This document shows, one piece after another, positions 27,107 through 36,367 of a DNA stretch of 64,000 bases. Source of the stretch: Terriglobia bacterium (GTDB taxonomy: Bacteria; Acidobacteriota; Terriglobia; Bryobacterales; UBA6623); assembly GCA_009841225.1 (NCBI GenBank), contig VXMF01000058.1, forward strand, positions 62,001 to 126,000. Reading direction: 5' to 3'. Position 1 is the first letter of the stretch. The number at the start of each line of letters is the position of its first letter. The position numbers and the translations under genes were made by a program. The notes under the pieces were generated by a model. The model searched no databases, had not been told where the DNA came from, and worked only from the letters and a program-made list of their open reading frames with translations.

Positions 27107-28990
27107 TTGACAAAGAAACGGTCAATACGATCGCGTGACAGTGCGACATTGTCCGACGCACTGCCTTCTGCACAGAAACACAGTCTGCAAGAATTGCGCG
27201 ATCGTCTGCCACAGAGCGCCCGTGCACCAGCCGAAAGCCAGCGAGAAGAGCCTCCCTCTCAGCCCGAGCGGCCATCCCAACCAACAATGCCGGGGTATCC
27301 GGATGGAATGGAGCCAATCGTTAGGCCCTCCGGTCAGACTTCATCAGGCAGTGCATCCTCGGCAGCTAAGAAGATTCTGCCACGCCTGCCGAGTGGCAGT
27401 TCGACCAAGCAGCCCCAGAGACCCGTTTTGAAGCAGTATGGAATGCCTTCGCCGACGTTAGAGCGACTGCCACAGGCCGTGGCCCGACCCAAGCTGACAC
27501 AGGTCGAAGCCATCGATCAATGCCAGAACAAGGGTCGGGGTAGTGAGGCAGGCCAACATCCGAAGCCCCCTGCCGCTGCACGCCGACGTAGTTCCATGGC
27601 GGCTGAGGAATTGGCTGGCAAGCCTCGGGAATCGAGATTCTGGCCCTTCCCCATCGAAACGGCTGTTCGACAGCCTCCACCAATGGCGTGTTCAGAAAGC
27701 GAAAGGTCAGACTTCCAGCAACTGCTTCGATCCGGGACAGGATCGTCGTCAGCCAATGGGGACGAATTGCCGGTCGTCCTTGGCCTGGATTTCGGTACGA
27801 GTTCCACAAAACTCGTGGTCCGGCTGCCGTTCGAGGCGGGAGAGCCCACACTAGCGGTTCCTGCTCAACCTGTATGTCAAGTTGATGGCAACGCGTACCT
27901 TTGGCAGACCGTACTTTGGCTTCAGGAAACTGGTGCATTCTGCCCATGGCCACTGGAGAAAGCGACCGTTCTGCATACCTTGAAGCAGGGACTTATCCAA
28001 GGGAATGTCGAGAAAGAGATTTCCGAACTCCCCGCCGGCGTCGAAGTTAGCCGCGTGCAGGCGGGGGCCGCCTACCTTGCTTTCGTAATCCGCTATGCGA
28101 AGGGCTGGTTGCTTCACCATCGGCCAGATCTATTTCGCAGACGTCGACCGGTGTGGCTGCTGAATCTTGGGATGCCAGCGGCGAGCTACGACGACCCCAA
28201 ACTAGCCCCGACATTTCGCCGCATCGCAGCTGCCGCATTGCACCTTGCTGGCTCCGACGGTCCAATTACGGTCGAATCGGTCCAGCGCTTTCTCGACAAA
28301 CCTGAAGTGTTGAGATCGGCGGAATCGAAGACTTACGCTGAAGAACTGGGCGTCTCCGTAGTTCCTGAGGCAGCCGCCGCGACGACCGGATTCGCCCGCT
28401 CGACTCGTGGGAATCTCGGCCTGTACCTAATGGTCGATGTTGGAGCCATGACCCTCGACGCCTGTACGTTCCGCCTGAAGCAAGATTCAGGCTTGCACCA
28501 CCACTATTCCTTCATGGATGCACAAGTACGGCCGCTAGGCGTCGAGTCGTATCGCTGGTTCCGAGAGCAAGGAAAAACGCATGACGAGTTCATCGGCCAA
28601 TGTAATCTCACGCTTAGATCTGTGGTGATGTATACGGGAAAGAAGCGTGACCCAATGGATGGCAGCTGGAAGGTAGGAAGTGAACTTCCTGTCTTCCTCA
28701 CCGGCGGTGGTGCAAGGAATGACCTGCACCGTGACATTGTCAATGATCTCGGGCCGTGGTTGAGCTCGAATGCTGGAAATGGGGGGATTCGCTTGCTCGA
28801 TATACCTGCTCCCCGAAGTCTTGACTGCCCTGTGCCGATCAGCGATCTCGACCGATTGGCTGTCGCCTGGGGTCTGAGCTACCCGCCTGATCAGATCGGG
28901 GGAATCGAACCGATGAGTGAGACCGAGGACCACCAGCAAAAAACTGCGCGTGACTGGCGCGATGGCTACGTCACGAAGGAACAAGTCTAA
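27107..28990 (+). CDS. Hsp70/actin-like ATPase with long disordered N-terminus
   Basis: A 627-residue protein. Residues 1-220 are rich in Ser, Pro, Gln and Arg and probably unfolded. From 222 the Hsp70/actin nucleotide-binding fold is clear: phosphate-1 loop VVLGLDFGTSSTKLVVR, connect-1-like VVPEAAAATTGFA, phosphate-2 loop LMVDVGAMTLDACTF and adenosine motif VFLTGGGARNDLHRDI. No substrate-binding domain or J-partner is seen. TTG at 27107 is the likely start, with GGGGG 12 bases upstream. The gene follows the SNF2 helicase by 22 bases. An Hsp70-like ATPase paired with a DNA translocase could sense or control complex assembly; this is inference. Confidence 0.82.
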   Translation: MTKKRSIRSRDSATLSDALPSAQKHSLQELRDRLPQSARAPAESQREEPPSQPERPSQPTMPGYPDGMEPIVRPSGQTSSGSASSAAKKILPRLPSGSSTKQPQRPVLKQYGMPSPTLERLPQAVARPKLTQVEAIDQCQNKGRGSEAGQHPKPPAAARRRSSMAAEELAGKPRESRFWPFPIETAVRQPPPMACSESERSDFQQLLRSGTGSSSANGDELPVVLGLDFGTSSTKLVVRLPFEAGEPTLAVPAQPVCQVDGNAYLWQTVLWLQETGAFCPWPLEKATVLHTLKQGLIQGNVEKEISELPAGVEVSRVQAGAAYLAFVIRYAKGWLLHHRPDLFRRRRPVWLLNLGMPAASYDDPKLAPTFRRIAAAALHLAGSDGPITVESVQRFLDKPEVLRSAESKTYAEELGVSVVPEAAAATTGFARSTRGNLGLYLMVDVGAMTLDACTFRLKQDSGLHHHYSFMDAQVRPLGVESYRWFREQGKTHDEFIGQCNLTLRSVVMYTGKKRDPMDGSWKVGSELPVFLTGGGARNDLHRDIVNDLGPWLSSNAGNGGIRLLDIPAPRSLDCPVPISDLDRLAVAWGLSYPPDQIGGIEPMSETEDHQQKTARDWRDGYVTKEQV

Positions 28991-29570
28991 CTGGCGTCCG
29001 ATGCTGGAGGGCGGTTATTTGGCCGACGACTACGATGGCCGCGGGTCATTCTGACTATCGTCGGCCACCCGGGTTGCGCGTTGCGCCGTGGCAGGTAGCT
29101 GTCGCCCCTGACCGTCCAGTGGGGCAAGTACGTAGTCAGGTGCGCCGTGATCTCCGCGACCACGCCCTCAGGGCCGCCCGGGACATGCTGGGAACCTTGC
29201 CGCCCCCGGGCGGCACTCGCTCATCGTCTCTTGTATCGTGGTTCATGGGGTTCCACACCATACTCTACCGGCAACAAATTCGACTCTCTTTACTGAGAAG
29301 TTCCCCACCCTCAGGTGATGCACACCTCTGGGCGTAGCCCCACTGAGTTTCGATGTCTCATAGCCACCCGAGAGAGCCTTCGTGTTGGTCGGTCGCGAGT
29401 AAGTCTCGTCCAAACTATCGATCGCTGGGACAACAGGCGTGCCGGCAATGGGCAGCCGTGGTCTGCGTACCTGATTCGACAGCTCCGAAACATCGTGGCG
29501 CAGATGAAGTGTAGCGCGCAACAGCTGGATGATGAGAAATGCGCTAGCTGGCTAATGCGGAAAACTCGAC
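28991..29570. other. 580-base gap between the helicase/Hsp70 pair and the ABC-3C genes
   Basis: Short ORFs overlap here on both strands (29035-29337 plus, 29243-29521 minus, 29315-29587 plus). None is recognisable. The last one overlaps the start of the next gene by 17 bases and contains a basic, helix-rich stretch (WSAYLIRQLRNIVAQM), so a small regulator cannot be excluded. The gap suggests that the ABC-3C genes have their own promoter. Confidence 0.4.
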
Positions 29571-30689
29571 ATGGCAGACGAATTTAACCTACGCGATGTT
29601 GAACCGGTGGTGGATGCCGTCGTAACGGCAGCACAGATCGCACGCGGAATCCCGATTCCTGCGGTATCGCGACTCGCGACGATGTCGGCGGACGAGTGGG
29701 AGCAATTCACTGAAGAATGGTCGACCTATCTCAAGAACCAAGGTGAGTATTGTCGAGTGCGGCGATCTGCGGGGTCGGGCGATCGTGGACTGGATATCGT
29801 GGCGTTTACATCGGAACGGGGTTTTGCGGACCCGTGGGACAGTTTCCAGTGCAAACACTATTCCCGAGTCTTGGGCCCACGTGACGTGTGCATTGAAGTA
29901 GTCAAGTTGATCTATCATTCATTCAACCGCACAATTCCCTTCAACCAAGCATGTCGGGTGCCGCGGCGACATGTGTTCATCTCACCGAAAGGAGCGGGCC
30001 TGACGGTTCACCGGTGGCTCGAAGACAAGGACGAATTCAAGAGGGACTTCAAGAACCGGTGGGAGCAGTGCTGCGTCACCGCTCTTGGCAAGCACGTCCC
30101 GCTGGCAGGTAATCTACTGGCGTACGTCGAGGCCTTCGATTTCGGTATCTTCGATGACCGATCAGGCATCGAACTGGTGGAGCAGCATGCTGAGACCCGG
30201 TTTCACACGGCAAGATTCGGAGGCGGGCTTCCGCCGAGAGAACGAACGCCACGGCCTCCCGCCACACCAACGGATGAAGAGAGCGTTTACATCCGGAAGC
30301 TCCTTGACGCATACGAAGACCATCTTGGTAAGGCGATAGAGACAGACGCCGACCTAAGCGAGGTTCCAGAGATCAGACAACACTACAACCGACAGCGCGA
30401 GATGTTCTACAGCGCGGAATCCTTGCGAAACTTCGCTCGCGATCGCACGCCCGAAGGGACCTATGGGTCGTTCAGGGAAGAAATCTACGATGGCGTAGTC
30501 GATCTATACGAGCAAGAGCACGATTCTGGGTTCGAGCGCGTAAGGGCCACCGTAGGAAGGGCAGCCATCATAGGCATAGAAGGAAACGCACTAGCGGGTG
30601 TCGCGCGTGTCAAGGACAAGCAGGGAGCGTGTCATCAGCTGGCCAACGATTGTGTTCTGACTTGGGTCGGCGATGCGGAGCAGGAGTAA
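29571..30689 (+). CDS. ABC-3C effector: restriction-endonuclease-fold domain plus C-terminal component domain
   Basis: A 372-residue protein. Residues 40-130 carry a PD-(D/E)XK-like (Mrr-type) nuclease: DEWEQFTEEWSTYLKN, then SGDRGLDIVAF with Asp75, and DSFQCKHYSRV with the Q-x-K pair (93-95). From about 230 onwards, after a proline-rich linker, there is a helical domain (SVYIRKLLDAYEDHL, EIRQHYNRQREMFYSAESL) as found at the C-terminus of ABC-three-component effectors. In these systems the effector is held by the ABC ATPase and released on invasion, here presumably to cut DNA. The middle component follows three bases downstream. The assignment rests on gene order plus domain pattern. Confidence 0.85.
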   Translation: MADEFNLRDVEPVVDAVVTAAQIARGIPIPAVSRLATMSADEWEQFTEEWSTYLKNQGEYCRVRRSAGSGDRGLDIVAFTSERGFADPWDSFQCKHYSRVLGPRDVCIEVVKLIYHSFNRTIPFNQACRVPRRHVFISPKGAGLTVHRWLEDKDEFKRDFKNRWEQCCVTALGKHVPLAGNLLAYVEAFDFGIFDDRSGIELVEQHAETRFHTARFGGGLPPRERTPRPPATPTDEESVYIRKLLDAYEDHLGKAIETDADLSEVPEIRQHYNRQREMFYSAESLRNFARDRTPEGTYGSFREEIYDGVVDLYEQEHDSGFERVRATVGRAAIIGIEGNALAGVARVKDKQGACHQLANDCVLTWVGDAEQE

Positions 30690-30692
30690 GCG

Positions 30693-31175
30693 GTGACACC
30701 TTTCAACAGTGCGCTCGAAACCGGAGTGCGGTCGCTGGTGTTGTTGGCAGCGGCACACCCACGAGCCCACGACCTGCAACGGTTGGTGCAGTACGACTAC
30801 TTGATAGTCCATTCCGCGGACGCGGGCGGGCCTCCTAGCCTTCATCCTGCACTTCCGTTAAGAACAGGTGAGCTGCTAGTTCGAAGGAACATCGTGGAGC
30901 GGGGACTGATGATGATGATCGGCGCGAAGCTCGTGCGCAAGGTTCCCGAAGCCAAAGGGTTCTCGTACAGGGCGGAGGACGCCGCGGGGGCCTTTGTTGC
31001 AAACTTGGCTTCGGAATACCACGCGGACCTCAAGAGCAGGGCCCAGTGGGTCGTGGATACGTTTGACTCGCTCGCCGCCGGGGAACTAGATGAGGCAGTG
31101 AGCGGTCTGTTCGAGGCTTGGACAGTTGAGTTTCAACCGACGCAGCCATCGCAGGGTTCGGGTTTGCAGGCATGA
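30693..31175 (+). CDS. ABC-3C middle component
   Basis: A 160-residue protein between the effector and the ABC ATPase, the place and size of the middle component of ABC-three-component systems. It is helical in its second half (RAQWVVDTFDSLAAGELDEA) and has RRNIVERGLMMMIGAKLVRK near the middle, in keeping with the winged-helix-like middle components of the family. The GTG at 30693 lies three bases behind the effector stop; the stop overlaps the ATPase ATG by four bases, so the three genes are translationally coupled. No catalytic residues are apparent, as expected for an adaptor. Confidence 0.8.
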   Translation: MTPFNSALETGVRSLVLLAAAHPRAHDLQRLVQYDYLIVHSADAGGPPSLHPALPLRTGELLVRRNIVERGLMMMIGAKLVRKVPEAKGFSYRAEDAAGAFVANLASEYHADLKSRAQWVVDTFDSLAAGELDEAVSGLFEAWTVEFQPTQPSQGSGLQA

Positions 31176-33016
31176 GCGGCCTTTGTCTCGGTGGCGTGGC
31201 TTTCCTTGGCCCTAATCGCGAGAGCGTCAGTATCGCATTCGAGCCCGGTGTGAATGTGATCTGTGGTGCATCCGAAACCGGGAAGTCGTTTATTGTCGAA
31301 GTAATCGATTTCATGCTGGGCGGGCAACAGCCGTTGAGGGACATTCCTGAACGATCGGGGTTTGATCGCATCAGGATGCCGGTCATCTGTGCGGGTTGGC
31401 CAACGCTCGGATTGGAACGGAGCACCGAGGGCGGCCACTTCTCGGTGTACAACGAGAAACTGCTGGACGATGCACCGACGGCCGAGCGCCGGACGCTGCG
31501 GCAGCAACATAGCGCGGCACGAGAAGATACGCTGTCCCACGCACTTCTCACGCGAATCGGTCTTACATCCAAGAGACTTCGCAGGAACCGCCGCGGCGAC
31601 ACGTCCTCCCTAAGCTTCCGGAATCTGGCTCGCCTTTGCGTGGTAACCGAGGAAGAAATCCAGCGCAGCGGGTCCCCACTTCTGTCGGGTCAATTCACAC
31701 AACCAACGGCGGAATACTCGGTCTTCAAGCTGCTGCTAACCGGCACGGACGATAGTGCGCTCGTATCAGCTAAGGCAGCTGGGATGAAGGGTCAGTCGAT
31801 CGAAGGCAAGCTGGAGTTGCTCGACGAGATGATCGGGGAATTGGAAGGCGAGATCGGAGACGAGGGACCGGATCAAGGGGAACTTCAACAGCAGCTGGAA
31901 ACGCTCGAAGGGGAGATGGGTCGGCAAAACGAGGCGCTTGCCAGGGTCGAAGCACGACTGGACGAGATGCTGCACCTTCGGGCGTCTGTGGCCGGCGAGA
32001 TAAGAAGACGCAAAGAGCGCATGGCAGAAATCGACGAGCTTTCGTCGCGATTCGACCTTCTGGGTCGACATTATCAGAGCGACTTGAAGCGATTGGAGGC
32101 GATTCACGAATCGGGCTCGATGTTCGTCCATCTGGAGCGCAATACGTGCCCGCTATGCGGTGCCGAGCCCGAGAATCAGCATCTCGAGTCAGATTGTGAT
32201 GGGAATACGGAGGCGCTGGTTGAGGCCGCCGACGCGGAAATTGAGAAGGTGCGCCAACTGAACCGGGAGCTAGGAGCGACGGTGGATGTGCTGCGAGGTG
32301 AGCGGGAGCAGATTGACTCGGAGCTCCCTGCTCTACACGAGCAGTACAGCGATTTGGACTCGCGCGTGTCCGAAGTGGTTGCACCAGCGGTGACATCGCA
32401 GAGAGCGTCGTACAACGAACTCTCATCAAAACGAGTTGCAATCCTGCAGTCAGTTCAGAGCCTCACGCAGCTAGAGAAGCTGGTGCGGCAGCGTGGGGAA
32501 CTTGAAAGGGAGGATAACGGGGAGACGGAGACGCCGGAGACGCGAACTGAGATTGGCAGCTCCACTCTGAACGCGCTCGCGCAAACGGTGCAGCGGGTCC
32601 TGTCGGACTGGCACTATCCAAACGTGGAACCCGTGTTCTTCGACGAGGTCAAGAAGGACTTCCAGATTGGCGGAAAGAGGAGAGGTAGCACAGGGAAGGG
32701 GTTGAGGGCAATTACCCATGCAGCCGTGAATATCGCGTTGTTGGAGTTCTGCCTAGATGCAGGTCTGCCGCACCCGGGGTTCGTGGTGTTGGACTCGCCG
32801 TTGTTGGCGTATTGGGAACCAGAAGGAGACGAGGACGACCTTACCGGAACGGACCTGAAGGAGCGGTTCTACGAGTACCTCCTAGGGCTACGGGCGGACG
32901 TGCAGGTGATTGTTGTGGAGAACGAACACCCGCCTGACTTCGTCGTCGAGCGAAGCAACGTGGTGGTTTTCACGAAGAATCCCCATCAGGGGCGCTATGG
33001 ATTCTTTGCGAGGTAG
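31172..33016 (+). CDS. ABC-3C SMC/Rad50-like ABC ATPase with coiled coil and zinc hook
   Basis: A 614-residue ATPase. Walker A is CGASETGKSFIVEVID (G32-S39). Residues about 200-480 are long coiled coils (GKLELLDEMIGELEGEIGDE and onwards), interrupted near 326 by CPLCGAEPENQHLE, a CxxC of the zinc-hook type. The C-terminal lobe holds GFVVLDSPLLAYWEPEGDED, a Walker B in which the usual DEP is DSP, as in this group. Like Rad50, it should clamp DNA and in ABC-3C systems act as the sensor that controls the nuclease effector. It ends 148 bases before the convergent GHKL gene. Confidence 0.88.
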   Translation: MSGLCLGGVAFLGPNRESVSIAFEPGVNVICGASETGKSFIVEVIDFMLGGQQPLRDIPERSGFDRIRMPVICAGWPTLGLERSTEGGHFSVYNEKLLDDAPTAERRTLRQQHSAAREDTLSHALLTRIGLTSKRLRRNRRGDTSSLSFRNLARLCVVTEEEIQRSGSPLLSGQFTQPTAEYSVFKLLLTGTDDSALVSAKAAGMKGQSIEGKLELLDEMIGELEGEIGDEGPDQGELQQQLETLEGEMGRQNEALARVEARLDEMLHLRASVAGEIRRRKERMAEIDELSSRFDLLGRHYQSDLKRLEAIHESGSMFVHLERNTCPLCGAEPENQHLESDCDGNTEALVEAADAEIEKVRQLNRELGATVDVLRGEREQIDSELPALHEQYSDLDSRVSEVVAPAVTSQRASYNELSSKRVAILQSVQSLTQLEKLVRQRGELEREDNGETETPETRTEIGSSTLNALAQTVQRVLSDWHYPNVEPVFFDEVKKDFQIGGKRRGSTGKGLRAITHAAVNIALLEFCLDAGLPHPGFVVLDSPLLAYWEPEGDEDDLTGTDLKERFYEYLLGLRADVQVIVVENEHPPDFVVERSNVVVFTKNPHQGRYGFFAR

Positions 33017-33164
33017 CGTCGGCACCAGTGCGAAACGACGGAGGGTTGAAACCCGCGTAGCCGGGAGCCGCTCATTTGGCGGTATCGCTCTACCAGCGAG
33101 AGAAGTCTGCGATGCTCGGCCCTGACGAGGATGATTGGCCTCCGCCGGGCTAGGGTGCAATAGC

Positions 33165-34658
33165 TCAGGGCATTGCGTGGTCCGACGTGTGGCCGTGGCA
33201 GAGCTGTTCGAGGATTGCCTCTATCAATTCGAGGGCGGAGTCGGGCGGCAAGCTGCGGGCGATGGTACCGAAGGCGGTTTGGACGGTTCCGAGGGAGGCA
33301 GGGGGAACGGTGCGGAGGGCCGGGTTGGGATCGACGGAAAGCTCGTCGAACTGATGATCGCAAAGCATCGATTCCTCGCAAATAGCGTCTCGTTCGCCAG
33401 CTTGGACGAGGGCGATAGTTTCGCGGATTGCAGGAATCCGGATTCGCTCCCGCTCTACTACCGCGCCAGCGTCGGCGGGGAGCAGTAACCCGGAACGGAC
33501 AAGATCGCGCGCGGCTTCGAGCCTCTGGATGGCCGCGTTGATGTTGCGGAGCTTGTTGCGCTGGGATGACGCGCGACGGCAACGCGAGCTGATTTGGTGG
33601 GCGACGGCACCGATGTGGTTTTCGAGGTTGCGCAGGTGGGGTCCGGGCTCGAAATAGTCACGGCGGCCGTTGGGAACGATCCGGCGGTCTAGGATATGGA
33701 CTTCGCCGACGCACCAGCCATTGAATCTCGGTTCCAGAAAGAGGTGCTCGAAGATCCGGTCCGTGCCGATCTGCAGGTTTCCTACTCGCGCACGAAGACC
33801 GCGTATGCCGAGACGTCGCGAGATGGAACCGGAATAAGGTGTGTGCGCGAGCCACAGGATGGCGGCAGGTTCGTCAGTGTCGGGGCGGGGAATGATGCTA
33901 GTTTCGAGGGTTTCATAAGGGGCACTGAACTGTTCAGTGAGGGGGATTGTCTCATTGAACGGTCGTTTGATCGGCTGTTGGCTGTCGTTGACGTGGATGT
34001 CTAGGACGAAATGGTCGGTGTGGCGCGTAAGGAACTCGCGGACCTTCTCCGCGAGTGGGAATCGAGTCGACATGGGAACAGGGCAGACTTCCCCGATGTA
34101 GTTGCGGACGGCGTCCTCGTTGAGTAGTGTCGAGGCGGCATGGCGTCTTACGCGGTCGATGGTGACCTGAAAGAAACGCTCCGGCCATTCACCGCTGGAG
34201 ATCTGGGTTGTCGTGGACGACTCTTGGATCGCGGTCCGTGCGTCGACCTTCGCAAGGTCGAGTCCCCGAAGTGCGCTGGCGTTCCATGATACGCGGGTGG
34301 GCGGGTCGCTTGCGCGCGTACGCGTCGTGAAATCCAGCTGCTCGGCGAATGCGAGTGCGGAGAGCCGACCGATGCCGCGGAAGCCGCGGTCGATGGAGGG
34401 ATCCTTGGGGCTGCGGCCTAAGTCAATAAGGCATTCAACCGCTTTTTCGGGCGTTAGGCCGGGGCCGTCGTCGAGTATTGTGATCCGGGATCGCAGAGCG
34501 TCAATCGTGATGCGGACTGAACCAGTGCCAGAACGTAGGGAGGCGATCGCGTCCGCCGAGTTCTGAAGATACTCCCGATAGAGCACGAGAGGGTTGTCGT
34601 ACATGCCGGCGGTGACAAGACGAAGCAGCTCGCCGCCGAGGACAGGAGAATCAGGCAT
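33165..34658 (-). CDS. GHKL (Hsp90/MutL-type) ATPase, last gene of the NurA-HerA operon
   Basis: A 497-residue protein with an N-terminal Bergerat ATPase fold: N-box YREYLQNSADAI, G1 motif ILDDGPGLTPE and G2 motif DRGFRGIGRLSALAF. A middle domain of the Hsp90/S5 type seems to follow (RFFQVTIDRVRRHA to ILDRRIVPNGRRDYF), then a helical C-terminus. Paralogous to the 522-residue ATPase at 36368-37936, both sharing the RDYFEP/RDNFEP segment. The start codon overlaps the stop of the radical SAM gene by one base (TGATG). In defence contexts GHKL ATPases act as ATP-driven dimer clamps or switches; the partner here is unknown. Confidence 0.88.
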   Translation of the reverse strand: MPDSPVLGGELLRLVTAGMYDNPLVLYREYLQNSADAIASLRSGTGSVRITIDALRSRITILDDGPGLTPEKAVECLIDLGRSPKDPSIDRGFRGIGRLSALAFAEQLDFTTRTRASDPPTRVSWNASALRGLDLAKVDARTAIQESSTTTQISSGEWPERFFQVTIDRVRRHAASTLLNEDAVRNYIGEVCPVPMSTRFPLAEKVREFLTRHTDHFVLDIHVNDSQQPIKRPFNETIPLTEQFSAPYETLETSIIPRPDTDEPAAILWLAHTPYSGSISRRLGIRGLRARVGNLQIGTDRIFEHLFLEPRFNGWCVGEVHILDRRIVPNGRRDYFEPGPHLRNLENHIGAVAHQISSRCRRASSQRNKLRNINAAIQRLEAARDLVRSGLLLPADAGAVVERERIRIPAIRETIALVQAGERDAICEESMLCDHQFDELSVDPNPALRTVPPASLGTVQTAFGTIARSLPPDSALELIEAILEQLCHGHTSDHAMP

Positions 34659-36298
34659 CAGGCAGCATCGGCTTCGATGTGGCCGACGGAGATTTGGTCT
34701 CGGAGTGGTTCGTCGATGGGCTCGAAGAGGCCTGCATCCTCCACAGCGACCTCGGGTTCGGGGAGCAAGTAGTCGGGCGTTAGCTCGGGAAATACATGGG
34801 CGATGTCGGTCACTTCGTCGGCATTGATTTCGACGGCGTGGAAGCGCGCTAGCTCGCGCATCACTGGGCTCAATGACTTGTCGGAGACGAGCTTGAGGTA
34901 TGCCTCGCGGCGGGGCCGCGCACGCAGGGTGTCGCCAAGTAGAGCGATGAGTTCCGCGCGTTGGCGGGGAGCGAGGTGTCGAAGGATGGCATGGTATTCG
35001 TCGAGTAGAGGTCGACCGTTCCCGTGCTCGTAGAAGTCTCGGTGGAAGATGAAGGCGTGGGGAAGGGCTAGTAACCGTTCGAACTCTTCGAGGCTCTCGC
35101 CGAACGCTCTATGGAAGAACTCGTCGCTTCCGGAAACTACACCGTGGGTCGCCTGAAGCATGATCTGGAATGACCTGAGGTAGTAGCGGTTCCAGTGCTT
35201 CCCGACGTGCGAGCGGTCCTTAGTGGTAACGGGCAGATAGCGCATGGGGAACGACCAGATGCGCACGCCGAGGCGCTTGTTGAGCTGGATGTTTATGCTC
35301 ATGCGTTGGTAGAGGTCGCTCGGTGTGTCCATGAAGTTGTAGAGCATGTAGTTGGACAGCGATCTCAGACCAAAGTCGGCGGCCATTTCGACAGAACGCT
35401 CGTAGACGCGGCGCATACCGACATGATCGAAGGCGATGCGCAGGGGGTCAATGCAGATCTTCGCCATCTCACGGAGGTACATCGGAGTCTTAGCGAGAAT
35501 CCGGGCGTCGACACCCTGGTTGAAGTCGACACGGCGCCTGACGAGAGGCCCGCCCTCGCGCTCGAACGTCGCGCCGCGCTCGAAACCGAGGTCGCGGATC
35601 TCGGCGACGACTTCCTGATAGCGAGCGCTAGCGACAACATTGTTGTCCATAAGAATGAGGTCCTTCCTGGGCCCGAAATGCTCCTCCACCCCAGCAACGA
35701 GGCTGGTGATGGGAGGCATCTCGCGCTGGCCACCCTCCAGTTTCGGGACGCCGCAAAACGAGCACTTCCGGACGCAGCCTCGTGAGGCATAGCCGAAGTA
35801 GGCGTCTCTTACGGGATAGGTGTAGGAAGTGTGGTCCAGAATCCCGTAGTCGGGGACCAGCTCTTCAAGGGGTCTGCTAGAGATATCGTCGGCTCCGAAG
35901 TCGCCGTCCTCGGCCGAGAGTTGTAGAGAGAGTGCTGGCGGTTGGTCAAGCAGTCCCTGGATGAAGCGGACGCCTGCCCAGCGCGGCTCGCTGATGAATT
36001 CGTCGAACATCAGAGTGGCGGCGATGCCGCCGACGAACACACGTTCGGCCTGTCCACGGGCGGCACGGAGCGCGAAATCGATTGCCGCCGACGTTCTCTT
36101 CCATTCAAAGCTGAACAGGGTTGTGACATAAATGCGGTCCCAGACGCGCTCAAGGGCTTCGGGGGCGTCTCCCTTGACGAATAGGACGTCGTCGTCGCGC
36201 CCGTGGGGGCCGTGGTACGCGGCGATCTTCATGAGGCCGAGCGGCGGGTACTTGTTCGGGTAGCCTGGCTCGATCAGGAGGATGCTCTTGCGGGGCAT
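34658..36298 (-). CDS. Radical SAM protein with B12-binding-like N-terminal fold
   Basis: A 546-residue protein. Residues 5-120 look like the Rossmann-type domain that precedes many radical SAM enzymes (ILLIEPGYPNKYPPLGLMKI), but the B12-base-off DxHxxG motif is not seen, so cobalamin may not be bound. The cluster motif is C175-VRK-C179-SF-C182 in YASRGCVRKCSFCGVPKLEGG-type context (GY.S RGC at its start). The barrel continues with LILMDNNVVASARYQ and ends near residue 350; the last 200 residues are helical. It lies between two GHKL ATPase genes, sharing a one-base overlap with the second. Role inferred to be modification of a nucleic acid, nucleotide or partner protein; none can be chosen. 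Confidence 0.87.
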   Translation of the reverse strand: MPRKSILLIEPGYPNKYPPLGLMKIAAYHGPHGRDDDVLFVKGDAPEALERVWDRIYVTTLFSFEWKRTSAAIDFALRAARGQAERVFVGGIAATLMFDEFISEPRWAGVRFIQGLLDQPPALSLQLSAEDGDFGADDISSRPLEELVPDYGILDHTSYTYPVRDAYFGYASRGCVRKCSFCGVPKLEGGQREMPPITSLVAGVEEHFGPRKDLILMDNNVVASARYQEVVAEIRDLGFERGATFEREGGPLVRRRVDFNQGVDARILAKTPMYLREMAKICIDPLRIAFDHVGMRRVYERSVEMAADFGLRSLSNYMLYNFMDTPSDLYQRMSINIQLNKRLGVRIWSFPMRYLPVTTKDRSHVGKHWNRYYLRSFQIMLQATHGVVSGSDEFFHRAFGESLEEFERLLALPHAFIFHRDFYEHGNGRPLLDEYHAILRHLAPRQRAELIALLGDTLRARPRREAYLKLVSDKSLSPVMRELARFHAVEINADEVTDIAHVFPELTPDYLLPEPEVAVEDAGLFEPIDEPLRDQISVGHIEADAA

Positions 36299-36367
36299 GC
36301 TGGGACTAGAGAGTCTGGGATAGCTGTCTGCCGAGCGGAGTTGTTGGCCGAGGCCCTCGGCGCATTT

